Positions 4,801 to 5,178 of a stretch of 5,178 bases of DNA are shown here, piece by piece; positions within the stretch are counted from its first letter, which is position 1; each line of letters starts with the position of its first letter. The notes below the pieces were generated by a model. The model made no database searches. It was not told where the DNA came from and saw only the letters and a program-made list of their open reading frames with translations. The DNA is from Candidatus Methylomirabilota bacterium. GTDB taxonomy: Bacteria > Methylomirabilota > Methylomirabilia > Methylomirabilales > JACPAU01. A program made the position numbers and the translations under genes. Location: NCBI GenBank assembly GCA_023249205.1, contig JAHFDC010000087.1, forward strand, positions 1 through 5,178, read 5' to 3'.

Positions 4801-5178
4801 CTACGGCTGCTCTGTCACCAGGAACTGGAAGACGAGAAGTTGCGGGGCCGAGCCCCGGTAGAGACTCGCCAGGTCCACCAGGACCGCGCGCGCGTCGGCG
4901 GGCAGCTCCGGAAATAGGAGGAGCCCCCGCCGCTCGCCGCCGGGGGGGACGATCACCGTGGCGGTCAGGGCCGTGCGCTGGACGGCCCGGAGGCGCTCCG
5001 CGCCCCGCTCGAGCCCGGCGAGAGTGGCGTAGAGGGCGGGGTAGTCCAGCGGAGCCCGGCGCCGCCCCTCCTGGTCCGCCAGGGTGGCCGCGGTGGGATC
5101 GAAGGAGAGGGTGTCGGGGGAATCGTTGCGCAGGTGCAGGAGAAAGACCGTAGGCCGCGGGCTGCCTGCGGGGAGATC
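4801..5178 (-). CDS. Hypothetical protein, C-terminal part (cut by right window edge)
   Basis: I read an uninterrupted minus-strand frame of 125 codons ending in TAG at 4803-4801; its start is beyond the window. Third codon positions are almost all G or C, as in the neighbouring genes, and the sequence alternates hydrophobic and polar residues like a beta sandwich: PTVFLLHLRNDSPDTLSFDP near the left-hand part, a middle segment LDYPALYATLAGLERG, then TATVIVPPGGERRGLLLFP and DLASLYRGSAPQLLVFQFLV close to the end. The pattern of a strand, N-S/D-x turn, strand, and a PPGG turn before a strand ending in FP resembles accessory beta-sandwich domains of secreted proteins or lipoproteins, but I cannot name a family. 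No signal peptide can be judged because the N-terminus is missing. Coding is well supported; identity is unknown. Confidence 0.75.
   Translation of the reverse strand, partial: DLPAGSPRPTVFLLHLRNDSPDTLSFDPTAATLADQEGRRRAPLDYPALYATLAGLERGAERLRAVQRTALTATVIVPPGGERRGLLLFPELPADARAVLVDLASLYRGSAPQLLVFQFLVTEQP

Noticed and set aside
1..5178. Phage, insertion sequence, CRISPR or toxin-antitoxin content
   Set aside because: I found no repeat arrays, terminal inverted repeats, transposase or integrase motifs, or paired small genes of that type. The genes are housekeeping with uniform composition.

Overview
The window is a very GC-rich bacterial chromosome segment, roughly two thirds G+C or more, with strong G/C preference at third codon positions. 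It carries housekeeping genes. The cluster proC-yggT-divIVA-DUF167 (yggU-like), with a DivIVA-domain protein and Shine-Dalgarno starts, suits a deep-branching GC-rich Gram-negative group such as Methylomirabilota/Rokubacteria (NC10) or a deltaproteobacterial relative. No 16S or other marker gene is present, so this placement is inference from gene order and composition.

Layout. Positions 1-1239 (minus strand) hold the N-terminal 413 codons of uvrC, cut by the left edge. Positions 1240-1374 are a divergent promoter region: two back-to-back TTGACA boxes form an inverted repeat around a 12-bp palindrome. Positions 1375-1749 (plus) encode a 124-residue protein that joins the first ~28 residues of a response-regulator receiver domain to the last ~70 residues of a histidine-kinase ATPase domain, which looks like the scar of a large in-frame deletion. 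Positions 1852-2781 (plus) encode a monofunctional proline dehydrogenase. Positions 2822-2850 are a near-consensus sigma-70 promoter. It drives a tight four-gene operon: proC (2879-3697), yggT (3713-4009), divIVA (4006-4518, ATGA overlap) and a DUF167/YggU gene (4490-4783, 29-nt overlap). Positions 4801-5178 (minus) hold the C-terminal 125 codons of an unrecognised protein, convergent with the operon and cut by the right edge.

How the genes relate. Proline dehydrogenase oxidises proline to pyrroline-5-carboxylate (P5C) and ProC reduces P5C back to proline. The pair therefore covers opposite directions of one interconversion, from adjacent but separately promoted genes. YggT, DivIVA and YggU are the usual companions of proC in many bacteria and point to envelope and cell-pole or division functions rather than proline metabolism. 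The customary yggS gene just upstream of proC is not seen; proline dehydrogenase occupies that place. I see no mobile element, CRISPR array, tRNA or rRNA. The most unusual object is the receiver/kinase chimera with its divergent promoter. I do not see evidence for a wholly new multi-gene system.
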